From the NCBI RefSeq assembly GCF_030269645.1, contig NZ_BSTR01000011.1:124001-188000 (forward strand): 64,000 bases of DNA, read 5' to 3'. This stretch comes from Actinokineospora sp. NBRC 105648 (GTDB lineage Bacteria; Actinomycetota; Actinomycetes; Mycobacteriales; Pseudonocardiaceae). Position numbers and translations under genes: made by a program. The first letter of the stretch is position 1. Each line of letters begins with the position of its first letter. The notes beneath the pieces are model-generated. The model did not search any database, was not told the origin of the DNA, and saw only the letters and a program-made list of their open reading frames with translations. Below, one piece after another: positions 37,748 through 48,600 of the stretch.

Positions 37748-39918
37748 GGCTGTCCCCGTTCGCCTGCGTCGGTGTGGGTGGGGTGTTCGTGGACCACGCG
37801 GCCCGGCGCGAGCGGCACCAGCCGGAGCACGCCGGTGACGTCGGCGTCGGTGGTCAGCACGTCGGCCGTGGCCGCGGCGCCGAGCACGACGCGCTGCACC
37901 AGGTCGGGCGCGAAGCGCAGCACGCGCACCCGGGACCAGGTGACGTCGAGGGCGCGGATGTCGCCGGTCTGGCACAGCTGGACCAGGTCGCCGCGGCCGT
38001 CGTGGCGCAGCACCCGCCTGGCCGCCTCCGACCGCTGCCACAGCAGCTTGCTCAACGACTCCCGGCGGCCGTCGTCGGTGACCATCGGGGGGACCACGTG
38101 CACGCTGTGCGTCTCCAGGAACTGGTGGTACTCGGCCAGATCCGCGTCCGCCGCCTTCGGCAGGCCGGGGTCGGTCGTGAGCGGGGCGGTCGTGCCGATG
38201 TCGTGCAGGTACGGGTTGAGGGCGCGCAGCACCAGCGACACCAGGTCCTGGCGCAGCACCCCGGGCAGGTCGCCCACCCCGCCGCGCTGGGCGGGCGGCT
38301 CCTGCGGTCCGTCGGCGGCCCGCAGGGTGTAGAGGTCGGCGAGCTCGGCGGTGCCGGAAGCCAGTAGCAGCGCGGCGTCGGAGAGCCGTCTGCGGTGCGC
38401 GAGGTACCGGACGTGCCCGGTGACCCGCGCGTTCACCAGGGCGTCGACCCGCTTGACCGCGTGTCGGACCGCGTCCGGCCGCAGCCGCGCGACCCACCCG
38501 GTCACCAACCGGTGCCAGGCCGTCGCGACCCCGGCCACGGTGAGCGCTGCGACCGCCGCCAGCACGACCGCGCCCCCGACCGCAGGCAGGACAACCCCCG
38601 GGAGGAAGGTCGCCGCGGCGACGCCCAGCGCCGCCGCCGCGCCGACACCGCCGACCGCGAGCACGTCCCGCACCGCGGGGCCGGTGCTGCCGCGCCCGGG
38701 GAGCCTGAGCACCACGGTCAGCACCAGGACTGTCCACAACAGACCGATCGTGCCGCCCGCGACGGGCGATCCGGTGAGCCACCCGGTGATCGCGGTCGAC
38801 ACCGCCGCCGCGGCGGCCAGCGCCGCCGCGGGCAGCGGCCACAGCGGCGGCGGGGTCGGTGACCGCAGCTGCGGGGGCAGGCCCGCGCGGATCGTCGCCA
38901 GCTCCGCGCGCGCGACCCCGCTGCCCTCGGGCGCGCTCTGGTTGGACAGCCTGCGCAGGTGGATCGACAGGTCGCGCAGGGACCGGCCGCCCTTGAGCTC
39001 GTCGCCCACCAGCTCGCGCAGGTCGTCGGCCAGCACGGTGTTCGCCGCCGCGTGCGCCTGCGGTACACCGAGGGCGTGCAGCCGCCGCACCGCGTCGGTC
39101 CCGGTGCCGTGCCGGTCGAGCAGGTCGAGCAGCTGCCCGACCTGACCGAGGTGGGCGTCCAGCGCCTGGGCGACCGGCCGCGGGTCGACCCGCGGCCCGC
39201 CCAGCAGCAGCGCGGTCGCCCCGCTCGCGGTCGCCGCCGTCGCCGCCAGGGCGTCGACGGCCCGGTGCAGCGCCTCCCGGCCCTGCGCCAGCGGGGAGCC
39301 CGGGGTGATCGTGTCCCGCCCCGGTTCGCCCGCCACCGCCGGGTCCGGCGCGCCCGGCCAGGGCCGCTCGGTGGTGCTGTGGTCCACCAGGTCCGCCAGC
39401 GCCGCGGTGCGCAGGAACCGCAGCTCGCCGTCGGACACCGCCGAGCGCACCAGCTCCAGACCGGGGCACACCGTCTGGTGCGGAACCTGGCGGACCAGGT
39501 CGACGACCTCGTCGAAGACCTGCGGGCTGCGCAGCGCGGTGACCAGGTCGGGCAGCGCCGGGTCGCCGTCGGTGAGCGGTCGCGGCCGGTCGGTCCCGCC
39601 CGCCCACCGGCTGCCCCACTCGTCACCGACCCACAGCGTCACCCCCGAGGAGAACGCCGCGGACTGCCGCAGCGCAAGCCCGCCGGTCCCGCCGATCGGC
39701 CCGACGGCCACGCAGACGACCGCGTGGACGTGGCTGAGCGAGACCAGCCGTTGGAACCGCTCGTGGTTGCCGAGCAGCGCGTCGGTCCGGTCGAGGACCA
39801 CCACCCGGTCGACCAGCCCCAGCCGGTGCGCGGTGACCCGGTCGAGCCGGTCGAGGAAGGCCGAGTCCTCGCCGTCCGCGCGGATGTCGAGCACCCGCAC
39901 CGCGTCCTGGTCGGTCAC
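37744..39918 (-). CDS. Large membrane protein of the GTPase operon, function unknown
   Basis: 724 aa; GTG overlaps the tubulin-like gene stop. Residues 1-350 are soluble, with an alpha/beta-like start (RVLDIRADGED, DRVVVLDRTDALLG). About four membrane helices lie around 355-475, and a soluble helical C-terminal half follows. I recognise no P-loop or catalytic motif. Strict coupling to its neighbours argues that it is part of the same machine, perhaps a membrane platform or pore-forming part (inference). Confidence 0.8.
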   Translation of the reverse strand: MTDQDAVRVLDIRADGEDSAFLDRLDRVTAHRLGLVDRVVVLDRTDALLGNHERFQRLVSLSHVHAVVCVAVGPIGGTGGLALRQSAAFSSGVTLWVGDEWGSRWAGGTDRPRPLTDGDPALPDLVTALRSPQVFDEVVDLVRQVPHQTVCPGLELVRSAVSDGELRFLRTAALADLVDHSTTERPWPGAPDPAVAGEPGRDTITPGSPLAQGREALHRAVDALAATAATASGATALLLGGPRVDPRPVAQALDAHLGQVGQLLDLLDRHGTGTDAVRRLHALGVPQAHAAANTVLADDLRELVGDELKGGRSLRDLSIHLRRLSNQSAPEGSGVARAELATIRAGLPPQLRSPTPPPLWPLPAAALAAAAAVSTAITGWLTGSPVAGGTIGLLWTVLVLTVVLRLPGRGSTGPAVRDVLAVGGVGAAAALGVAAATFLPGVVLPAVGGAVVLAAVAALTVAGVATAWHRLVTGWVARLRPDAVRHAVKRVDALVNARVTGHVRYLAHRRRLSDAALLLASGTAELADLYTLRAADGPQEPPAQRGGVGDLPGVLRQDLVSLVLRALNPYLHDIGTTAPLTTDPGLPKAADADLAEYHQFLETHSVHVVPPMVTDDGRRESLSKLLWQRSEAARRVLRHDGRGDLVQLCQTGDIRALDVTWSRVRVLRFAPDLVQRVVLGAAATADVLTTDADVTGVLRLVPLAPGRVVHEHPTHTDAGERGQP

Positions 39919-42900
39919 CGCAGCGCCCACTGGTAGAGCTCGGCGAGGTTCTCCTGGTGGGCGTCCTCGGCGCCGCGGAAGGCCATCCGCAGCGCGCCGT
40001 CGAAGGTCTCGGTCCAGAACTCGTGCACCGCCTCGAGCCGCCGCCGCCCGGAGGTGCGGCCCTCGGCCAGCAGCTCGGTCGTCTCGGCGGTCTGCCGCTC
40101 GGCCAGCTCCACCAGGGTGCGGAACTCCGGGGCCGGTGGCCGCAGCGCGCCGGTCAGCCCGTCGGGCTGGGTGTCCATCAGCCGGTCGCAGAAGTCCTGG
40201 CGGATCTGCTCGCTGTCGGCCAGCACCCAGCGCTCGTACTCGGTGATCAGGCTCGCCCAGCTGGACAGCCTGCCGTACGGGACCAGGTCCAGCGCCATGT
40301 TCACCTGGGAGTCGCCGAGGTAGAGGTTGACCGCCTTGGGCGAGTCCAGGTCGCCGGTGCAGTGCAGGTAGCCGTTCCAGGCCGCGCACAGCACGTGGTG
40401 CAGGATCCGGGTGCGGTCCTCGCTGGTGGTGGCCAGGTAGCCGAACCGGTACCCGGTGCGCTGGCGCCACTGCAGGAAGTCGTTCTTGCGGTTCTCGGCC
40501 ACCGCGTCCGCCCAGTGCACCAGCACCTTCTGCACCTCGGGGACCTCGGTGAGCCCCATCGACGAGCGGAACAGCACCACCGCGATCGACTCCGCGTCGA
40601 TCGGCCGGTACTCGGTGACGGTGTCCACGTCGCGCGGCAGGTTCACCTCCTGGCGCAGGAACTTCTCCAGCTCCTCGTCCCGCTTGCCCGCGGGCGAGGG
40701 GTAGGACAGCAGGATCTTGAGCCTGCCCCGGCCGCTGGGCGCGAACCCGCCGGGCACCAGACCGGCCAGCTTCTCCCGGAACTGGGCCAGGTCGTCCTCG
40801 TTGACCACGCCCCTGGTGCGCCCGGCCGCCGCGGCCAGCAGGTCGTGCAGCCGGGGCAGCAGCGGCTGGTTGACCTCGTCGGTGTAGCGGAACAGCCGCA
40901 GCACCTCGGCCTTGACCATGCCGCGGACCCGGGCCACCGCGCGGGCCGGGCCCTCCTTCGCGCCGAACTCCTGGAACTCGGCGAACACGGTGTTCCAGCC
41001 CTGCGGCCCGATGATCGCGTCCACCACCGCGGCCGGGGTCGCGGTCGGGTTCAGCTTGTGCTGCTCGACGTAGACCGCGACCAGCCTGCGCAGCACCGCG
41101 GCGTAGAACGAGGGCAGCTGGCCCTGCCGGGGCAGCAGGTAGGACACCCCGACCCGCTGCTCGTAGAGCGCCTTGGCCCGGCGGGCGAACCGGGCGTCCT
41201 CGGTCCTGGCGTGCTCCTGGAAGCCCTCCACCAGCGCCACCAGCTCGCGCTCCACCGACCGCAGCTTGCGCTCCCAGCGCGGGGCCTGCTCGTTCCACGC
41301 GGCGTTCCACGCCCGCTGCGCGCGCCACTGGTACCACTCCTCCTGGCGCGCCAGCGACGCGCGGACCACCGGGTCGGAGAAGCGGACCTTCTTCCACCAG
41401 GCCGACTTGCGGACCTCCGGCGACGGCCCCGCCAGCGCGACCCCTTGCGGCGCGGGCGGTTCGGCGCGCCTGCCCTCCACCATCTTGACCAGACCGGCCT
41501 TGCTGACCGGTTCGGTCAGCGTGGACTCGCCGAGGAACACCCGGTGCAACCGGAACGCCCCGACCTCGCCGACCATCATCGTCGCGGCGCGCAGCGGGTT
41601 GAACTGGGTGGCCATCTCCGGCACCGTCTGCGCCAGCGTCTGGTCCAGCGCGTGCAGCGCGGCCTCCATGGTGCGCTTGCGGGTGTTGAGCATGGCCAGG
41701 ATCGCCTCACCGCCGTCGACGGCGTTCGGCGAGGCGACCGGCAGCGGCGCCCGGTGCAGCAGCGGGTCGACGTTGGCGTCCTGGAACGCCCGGAAGACCA
41801 GCTCCCGGTTGAGCTCGCCCGCCATCCCGGCCGGGTTGGCCATCTCGGTGACCGCCTCGGCCAGCAGCCGGGAGCTGACGATGTCGGCCAGGTCCTCGAC
41901 CGGCACGGTCATCGAGGCCACCGCACTGGTGGACACCCCGCGCTTGCCGATGCCGGTGGCCGCGGGCATCCCGCGCTCGCCGGAGCTGTTGATGAAGCTG
42001 TCGGCGAAGGACTGGAAGTTGCGGTCGAGGTAGCCGCCGGGCCCGGGTTCGGCGGGCATGTCGGTGCCCACCAACGACAGCAGCAGCGAGACCACCGAGC
42101 GGTGCAGGTCGTCGCGGTGCATCCCGGCGGTGAGGCTGAACAGGAACGCGGTCTGCACCGTCGAGGCGCGCAACCGGATCTCGGTGCCGCCGGGGTAGCG
42201 CACCGACATCGCGCCGTTGATCCCCCTGCGGTCCAGCGCGGTACCCGCCACCTGCGAGTTCTGGTCGTCGACCAGGGTGAACAGGTCCAGCAGCGAGCGC
42301 GCGGCGTTGAGCTCGGCCGGCCGCCCGCCGCCCAGCCCCTCCGCGAAGGCCGAGGGCATCAGCACCAGCGGGAAGATCCGCGCCTTGTACTTCTGGCCCT
42401 GCAGCGCGTCGCCGATCAGGTGCAGGTAGTCGAGGAACAACCCGGCGCCGGTGCCGCCCGCGACCGAGAACGCCACGAACACGTCCACCGAGTCGCGCAG
42501 CTTGCCGCCCAGCCGGGCCAGCTGGCCGCCGGAGTTGCTGATCTGGCCGATCGCGCCGAGCAGCGAAGCGCGCGCGGGCGCCAACCCGCCGCGGAAGGTC
42601 TCGAACAGCGCCGCCCGGCCCACCGTCGGCAGCTGGCCCGCGCCCTTGGCCAGCGGGCCGACCCGGGGCTCGTCCTGCGCGGGCGGCAGCCAGTCCTCGA
42701 CCGCGGCGGCCGAGCTGAGCCGCAGGCTGCGCGCCACCTCGGGGTAGGTGTCGTACGGCGGCACCAGCTCGCGGACCATCGTGTAGGTGCGCTCGGCGGC
42801 GGGCAGGTGCGCCCGGTCGTTGACGACCCGGCTCTCCACGTGGCTGAACTCGTCCTCGGCGAGGTCGGCGTAGACGAACTGCAGGCACCCGGGCAGCTGG

Positions 42901-43052
42901 TAGTCGAGCATCTGCTCGCCCGGCATCCGCTCGCGCAGCGCGCCGCCGTCGGGCCCGCACAGCTCCTCGCGCAGCCTGCGCTCGAGCTCCGCGCCGATCC
43001 GGCACCCCGTGCCACCCAGGCCCACGAACAGCATCGGCTGGTAGATCTGCAT
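39915..43052 (-). CDS. Tubulin/FtsZ-like GTPase
   Basis: 1045 aa, much longer than FtsZ. The N-terminal GLGGTGCRIG (11-20) is the Rossmann glycine loop of the tubulin superfamily, and AGGTGAG (198-204) is the tubulin signature T4 loop. The C-terminal ~700 residues are mostly helical and unknown. Shine-Dalgarno GGAGG lies 6 nt before ATG. Tubulin-like proteins of this size occur with vWA and GTPase partners in predicted conflict systems. Filament formation by GTP binding is plausible but unproven. Confidence 0.88.
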   Translation of the reverse strand: MQIYQPMLFVGLGGTGCRIGAELERRLREELCGPDGGALRERMPGEQMLDYQLPGCLQFVYADLAEDEFSHVESRVVNDRAHLPAAERTYTMVRELVPPYDTYPEVARSLRLSSAAAVEDWLPPAQDEPRVGPLAKGAGQLPTVGRAALFETFRGGLAPARASLLGAIGQISNSGGQLARLGGKLRDSVDVFVAFSVAGGTGAGLFLDYLHLIGDALQGQKYKARIFPLVLMPSAFAEGLGGGRPAELNAARSLLDLFTLVDDQNSQVAGTALDRRGINGAMSVRYPGGTEIRLRASTVQTAFLFSLTAGMHRDDLHRSVVSLLLSLVGTDMPAEPGPGGYLDRNFQSFADSFINSSGERGMPAATGIGKRGVSTSAVASMTVPVEDLADIVSSRLLAEAVTEMANPAGMAGELNRELVFRAFQDANVDPLLHRAPLPVASPNAVDGGEAILAMLNTRKRTMEAALHALDQTLAQTVPEMATQFNPLRAATMMVGEVGAFRLHRVFLGESTLTEPVSKAGLVKMVEGRRAEPPAPQGVALAGPSPEVRKSAWWKKVRFSDPVVRASLARQEEWYQWRAQRAWNAAWNEQAPRWERKLRSVERELVALVEGFQEHARTEDARFARRAKALYEQRVGVSYLLPRQGQLPSFYAAVLRRLVAVYVEQHKLNPTATPAAVVDAIIGPQGWNTVFAEFQEFGAKEGPARAVARVRGMVKAEVLRLFRYTDEVNQPLLPRLHDLLAAAAGRTRGVVNEDDLAQFREKLAGLVPGGFAPSGRGRLKILLSYPSPAGKRDEELEKFLRQEVNLPRDVDTVTEYRPIDAESIAVVLFRSSMGLTEVPEVQKVLVHWADAVAENRKNDFLQWRQRTGYRFGYLATTSEDRTRILHHVLCAAWNGYLHCTGDLDSPKAVNLYLGDSQVNMALDLVPYGRLSSWASLITEYERWVLADSEQIRQDFCDRLMDTQPDGLTGALRPPAPEFRTLVELAERQTAETTELLAEGRTSGRRRLEAVHEFWTETFDGALRMAFRGAEDAHQENLAELYQWALR

Positions 43053-43100
43053 GTCATCCTCCTGCCGGGACCGCTGGGGGACCCGGTGGTGTCTCGGTGC

Positions 43101-45434
43101 TCACAGGTACGGGTCGCGCGGGATCGGCTGGTGCTCGGTCGGCTGGTCGCCGGTGTCCCAGCCGGACCGCGCGGGCTGCGCGCCGTTCACGCCGAACGCC
43201 CCGGCCAGGGCGTACTCCGGGTCGACCGTGACCACGATCGTCAGGCCCTCGCCCACCTCGACCTCCTGGTCGATCTGCATCGCCAGGACCGAGCCGTAGG
43301 GGGTGCGCAGCCGCAGCCCGGCGCGCGAGCGGGTGAGTGTGTACGCCGTCGGTTCGCCGGGGGCGGCGACGTCGAGCCGGGGCACCGGACCCTGGGTGTC
43401 CACAGTGAACTGGAACTGCTTGGACCGGCGCGCCTCGGTGGGCAGGTAAGCGCGTCTCCCCTCGCGCACCGCTTGCACCCGGAGCGCTTGCACCTCTTGG
43501 GCGCGCCTGCGTGCGATCAGCCACAGCACCGCGATGAGGACAGCTATCCCGAGGGCAGTGAGGCTTATCAAGCGCAGCAGGGGAAACGGCTCGGGTGGCA
43601 GGGCCACCTGGACGGTGTACCGCTTCTCGTGCAACACGATCCCCGGGTCGGTGTCGTCCACGACGCGCACCACCCCCGTCGAGGTCCCGACCGGGGTGTC
43701 CGCGCCGAAGACCATCGGGAAGGTGAAGGTGCTGCTGCCCGGGTCGACCTCGCGCACCGCCTGGTCGGCGGGCACGGTCACCTGCGCGGGCCCGTCCGCT
43801 CGCACCTGTACGCGCACCCGGGCGCGTTTGCCCGAGGTGTTCGAGACCGACACCTTGGCGCCCCTGGACTCCCCGGGTGCGATCGGGTCGGTGACCACCG
43901 GCAGGCTCGTGGTGACCAGCAGCGTCGGCACCCCCGGGGAGACCCGGGCCGTCGCCACCGCGTCGGCGGCGCTGATGCCCAGGCCGGTCACCCGGCCGCG
44001 GAAGGTCACCTCGTCGCGCACGCCTGCCGGAATGGTCAGCTGACCGGTGTAGGTGCCGTCGGCCGCGCTGTCGGGCGCCTGGCCGTCGTCGCGCAGCGGG
44101 ACCGGTTGGGTGGGCACCGAGCCGCCGCTCATCTCGGCGGTGAAGGTGAGGTCCCGCAACAACTCCGGCGTCGCCACCGGTTTGCCGCCGCGCAGGATGA
44201 CCTGCACCGACAGCGTCACCTGCTGCCCCTGCGCCGGGGACGGCGGGTCGACCAGGATCGAGGTCTGCGCGGCGCCGAGCCAGGTGACCGCGGTGAGCAC
44301 GTTCTGCGCGGGCACGTCCGCGGGCGAGGTGACCCGCACCTTCCACACCCCCGGTACCGGGTTGCCGATCCGCAGCACCTCGACCGCGCCGTTGTCGCCG
44401 CTGACCTGGAACTCGCCGCTCTCGGTCGTCCCGGCCTTGGGCGCCATCCGGCCGCCCGGGTCGGTGTAGTCCACCCGGATCCGGCCGTCGTGCTTGACCA
44501 CGGTGATCGTCCCGTCGGTGGCGATCGCCGGGATGGTCACCGGCACCTCGATCACCCGGCCCGACCCCAGCTCGCTGCTGTCGATCGGGCCGAGGCCCGC
44601 GCACCGGGCCGCGCTGAACGAGCGCAGCAGCGCGGCGGCCACGTCGTTGGAGGAGGAGACCACCGTCGCCGACGGCTTGGGCACGGTCGGACCGCACGAG
44701 CCCTGGTAGCCGCCCGCGGCGAACGCCTCCAGCGCCGCCCGGTCGACGTTCCCGAAGCCCAGCGGCCACACCTGCACGCCCTTGTCCCGGGCGGTGACCA
44801 GCGTCTGCCGGATCACCTCGCGGGCGGCGTCGTTGCGCTGCGTGGCCGTCTTGCCCACGCCGTAGCGGGGGCTGTCACCGACGTCGAGCACGCCGTCGGT
44901 GAGCAGGAACACCAGCTTCGGACCCTCCTCGGGGGTACCGGTGCCCAGGTAGCTCAGCGCCTGCCGCAGGGCCTCGGCGTGGTCGGTGCTCGCGCCCTCG
45001 CCCGTGGTCCGCTTGCGCAGCCCGCGCACGCACTGGGCGAGCTGGTCGCGTTCGGCCGCCCCGGCGACGACCAGCGGCGGGCAGACCACGTCCACCGGTG
45101 ACCGGCTGCCGGAGTCGCTGGCGAAACCGACCACCGAAACGGTCGACCTCGGCGAGAATTCACCCTGGGCGATCAGGCTCGCGGCGTCTTGCTCGCGCAC
45201 CATGTCCGCGGCGCTGATACTGCCGGACTCGTCGACCAGAATGACGATCTGGGCGGGCCGGAGTTCGATGTCCGGAGTCTGTCCAATCGCTGTTGTCTTT
45301 GTCGCTGAATCGGCCACGGCGGTGACACCCGAATGGACCAGTAACGGGCCAGCGAATGACAGCGCGGTCAGCAGAATCGCGACACCGCGGGCAGTGGCTC
45401 TCGCCTTCACCTTGCCACTCAACGCATCCTCCAC
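43101..45434 (-). CDS. Secreted/membrane vWA-domain protein
   Basis: 777 aa. An N-terminal hydrophobic segment (18-38) acts as signal or anchor. The vWA domain follows, with the metal site DESGS (68-72) and a later FLLTDG. The middle carries beta-sandwich-like repeats, then one membrane helix (about 620-642) and a cytoplasmic tail of ~130 residues that looks FHA- or ubiquitin-like beta-rich (uncertain). The topology puts the vWA part outside and the tail inside. First gene of the GTPase operon (48 bp to the next gene). Confidence 0.88.
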   Translation of the reverse strand: MEDALSGKVKARATARGVAILLTALSFAGPLLVHSGVTAVADSATKTTAIGQTPDIELRPAQIVILVDESGSISAADMVREQDAASLIAQGEFSPRSTVSVVGFASDSGSRSPVDVVCPPLVVAGAAERDQLAQCVRGLRKRTTGEGASTDHAEALRQALSYLGTGTPEEGPKLVFLLTDGVLDVGDSPRYGVGKTATQRNDAAREVIRQTLVTARDKGVQVWPLGFGNVDRAALEAFAAGGYQGSCGPTVPKPSATVVSSSNDVAAALLRSFSAARCAGLGPIDSSELGSGRVIEVPVTIPAIATDGTITVVKHDGRIRVDYTDPGGRMAPKAGTTESGEFQVSGDNGAVEVLRIGNPVPGVWKVRVTSPADVPAQNVLTAVTWLGAAQTSILVDPPSPAQGQQVTLSVQVILRGGKPVATPELLRDLTFTAEMSGGSVPTQPVPLRDDGQAPDSAADGTYTGQLTIPAGVRDEVTFRGRVTGLGISAADAVATARVSPGVPTLLVTTSLPVVTDPIAPGESRGAKVSVSNTSGKRARVRVQVRADGPAQVTVPADQAVREVDPGSSTFTFPMVFGADTPVGTSTGVVRVVDDTDPGIVLHEKRYTVQVALPPEPFPLLRLISLTALGIAVLIAVLWLIARRRAQEVQALRVQAVREGRRAYLPTEARRSKQFQFTVDTQGPVPRLDVAAPGEPTAYTLTRSRAGLRLRTPYGSVLAMQIDQEVEVGEGLTIVVTVDPEYALAGAFGVNGAQPARSGWDTGDQPTEHQPIPRDPYL

Positions 45435-45628
45435 CCTGCCCGGACAGCTCGCCCGCTCGCTCTAACCCCGGTAGTCGACCGGAACGCGGCCACTGTTACC
45501 CGCTCGAGGCCGCTACCGCAAGCGTCCACTCAGGCGGCTGGTTTGTGTGCCCGCGGTCGGTCATGTGATGTCCAATCGTAACCGAAGATCGGGGCAACGA
45601 TTATCGGGAAAGGGTCGATGCTGACGAT
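45435..45628. promoter_or_regulatory. Divergent promoter region of the GTPase operon and the WD40-KAP gene
   Basis: 194 bp between divergent starts, locally richer in A+T near 45570-45630. It must hold both promoters. I could not assign -35/-10 boxes reliably and saw no strong palindrome. Confidence 0.4.
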
Positions 45629-48600
45629 ATGGCAGGTTCTGACACCGCCGGCACGGATATCCGAGCAGTACTCGCGATCCGCGGCGGGACGCGATTTCTC
45701 ACCGGTTCCGAGGACGGCTCGGTCCGGCTGTGGGCGAGCGAGACCCAGCACCCGCTCGACGCCGCCGACCTCGGTGCCCAGGGCGTGCTCGCGCTCGCCG
45801 CGGTCGAGGGTCCGGACGCCAGGGGGCAGGACGCCCGGGGGCAGGGCACAGTCGAGGTGTACGGCGCGGGCGCGTCCGGCCGGGTCTGGCGGTGGGCGCT
45901 GACCGGTGACCGCTTCGGCTCGCCGACCGAGCTCACCGACCTCGCCGCGGACAGCCCGGTGCGCGCCCTGGCGGCGACCCCCGAGTGGGTCGCGGCCGCG
46001 GGGGAGGACGGCAAGCTCCGGATCGTCTCCGCCGCGGGTGACCCGCGACCGGTCGGGAAGACCGGCTGCGAGGTGGTGCACGCCCTGGCGGTCGGGGCGG
46101 ACCGGCGCTCGCTGCTCGTGGGCGGCAGCCGGAACGGCCGCGGGATCGCGCAGCTCTGGTCCGTCGGCCAGTCCCGGCCGACCCGCAAGGCGGAGCAGGA
46201 GATCCAGGGCTGTGCGGCGGTGCGCGCCGCGGCCGTGGTCGACGGCGACTCGGCGGTGGTCGGCGGGGACGGCGGGGTCCTCGTCCACTGGCTGCCCAGG
46301 GCCGGTGCGGTGCACCGGATGCCGCGCGAGCACGGCGGCACGGTGCACGCCGTCGCGCTGATCACCGCGGACTCCTTCATCTCCGGCGGCTCGGACGGCG
46401 CGCTGTTCAAGTGGTCCATCGCCGACCGGCGGGTGACCAAGTCGTTGACCACCCGGTTCCCGCACGGGGTGCTCGCCATCGCCGTCGTCGAGGCGGGGCC
46501 GGTCATCGTCGCGGGCGGCCGGGACACCGTGCTCGTGCTGCGCGACGACCGCCCGGTCGAGCAGGCGTTCGTCGGCCACACCGGCGCCGTCCGGGCGATC
46601 GCGGTGAACGACCGGGGCGACCTGATCGTCACCGGCAGCGCCGACCACACCGCCCGGGTGTGGAACGCCGCCGGTGAGCAGCGCAGCCTCTTCACCGGGC
46701 ACACCGCCCCCGTCTCCGCGGTGGCGATCTGGCCGGACAACAGCCGCGTCGTCACCGGTGCCGAGGACGGCACCGTGCTGATCTGGGACCGGTACCAGAC
46801 CGCGGTCCGGCACCGGCTCGACCACGGCGCCAAGGTGTGGGCCATCGCGGTGAGCCCGGACGGCAAGCACGTGCTCTCCGGCGGGAACGACGGCAAGGTG
46901 TCCCTGTGGCACGCCGACACCGGGAAGCGGATCGGCGAGCCGTGGTCGGGCCCGCACAAGGCGGTGTCCTCGATCGCGATCTCCGGCACCGGCGAGACCG
47001 CCGTGGTCGGCTCCGACGACGGGACCGTCGTCTGCTGGAACCTGCGCGAGCGCGACCGCGACGGCCCGGTCATCCGGGCGGTCCCCGACGGCCAGGTCCG
47101 CTCGGTGGCCATCGACCACGCGGGCGCGGTCGTGGCCGTCGGCGGCGAGGACGGCCGGGTCACGGTGTGGCGGGTGGCCGACGGCGGCGCGGTGGGCGCG
47201 CCGATCCGCACCGGGCACGGCGACGTGCACAAGGTGCTGTTCTCCCCGTCGGACGGCACCATCGTCTCCTGCGGCGCCAACGGGGTCATCGCCAGGTGGA
47301 ACCCGCAGACCGGCAGGCGGGTCGGCCAGGCGCACTCGGACTTCGGCGGCGCGGTGGCGGCGATCGCGCTGATGCCCGGCGGCGGCCTGATCGTCGCGGG
47401 TGGCGACGGCGGCGAACTGCGGGTGCTCAGCACCACGCCCGACCACCCGCCGCGCACCATCCACAATGGACAGGTTCAGCCCGGGGCGGGCGCGGGCGCC
47501 CCGCACCCGGCACTGGTCAGCGACGAGGCCGCGCACGAGGACACCATCGGCAACGAGGCCGACGTGCGGGCGCTGGCCGAGCTGATCGCCGCCCGGCACA
47601 CCAGGGCCCCGCTCTCGCTCGCCCTGCTGGGCGACTGGGGGTCGGGCAAGTCGAGCCTGGTGATCCAGGTCAAGAAGCGGGTGCACGACCTGGTCGGGAG
47701 CACGCCCGAGGAGGCGGCGGACTCGTTCTGGGTGCGCCGGGTGCGCCAGATCCGGTTCAACGCCTGGAACTACAGCGACGACCACCTGTGGGTCGGCCTG
47801 GCCGAGCAGCTCTGGCACGGCCTGGGGCAGGACCCCGCCGACGACCCCGACCTGCGCCTGCCCGCGCGGACCCCGGTGCCCGCGGCCAAGGTGCGCGCGC
47901 GCCGCCGGGCCGACCACCGCCACACCGTCGAGCTACGCGACAAGGTCGACGAGGAGCTGACCCAGGCGGACGCGGCGGGGCGGTCGCTGGTGCCGATCGT
48001 GGCCGAGACCCGGCGGGCCCGGCACCTGCTGCGCGGACTCGCCGCGCTGCGGGGCGAGTACTTCGACCGGGTCGTGAAGAGCCTGCGCGGGTTGCGGTTG
48101 CGCCTCGTTGGGACGGTCGCGTTGCTGTTCTGCCTCGCGGGCGCCGCGGCGCTTCTCGGCGCGCGGGCTTTCCCCGGTGTCGCGAGTGGACTGTGGGCTG
48201 CCGGGATCGGGGTAGTCGGCCCGATCGGGTCGGTCGTCGCGGTGTGGAACTGGGTGCGCACGCGCAACCAGAAGCTGACCGAGTCCTTGACCAAGGCCAA
48301 GGAGGCGCTGAGCTCCGACATCGATGCCAGGGCGGACGAGCTCAGCGCGGACGACCCGGTGTTCCGGTTGGACCAGGTGGTCGCCAAGCTGGTCGAGCCG
48401 GACCGCTACAAGCCCTACCGCGGCGTCCCCGGCCACGTGCACCAGGACCTGCGCCAGCTGGCCGACGCCCTGTACAAGATCAGCCGCGAGCGGGAGCCGG
48501 ACGCCACCCCGGTGCTGGACCGGATCGTGCTCTACATCGACGACCTCGACCGCTGCGCGCCCAGCCGGGTGGTGGAGGTGCTGCACGCGGTCAACCTGCT

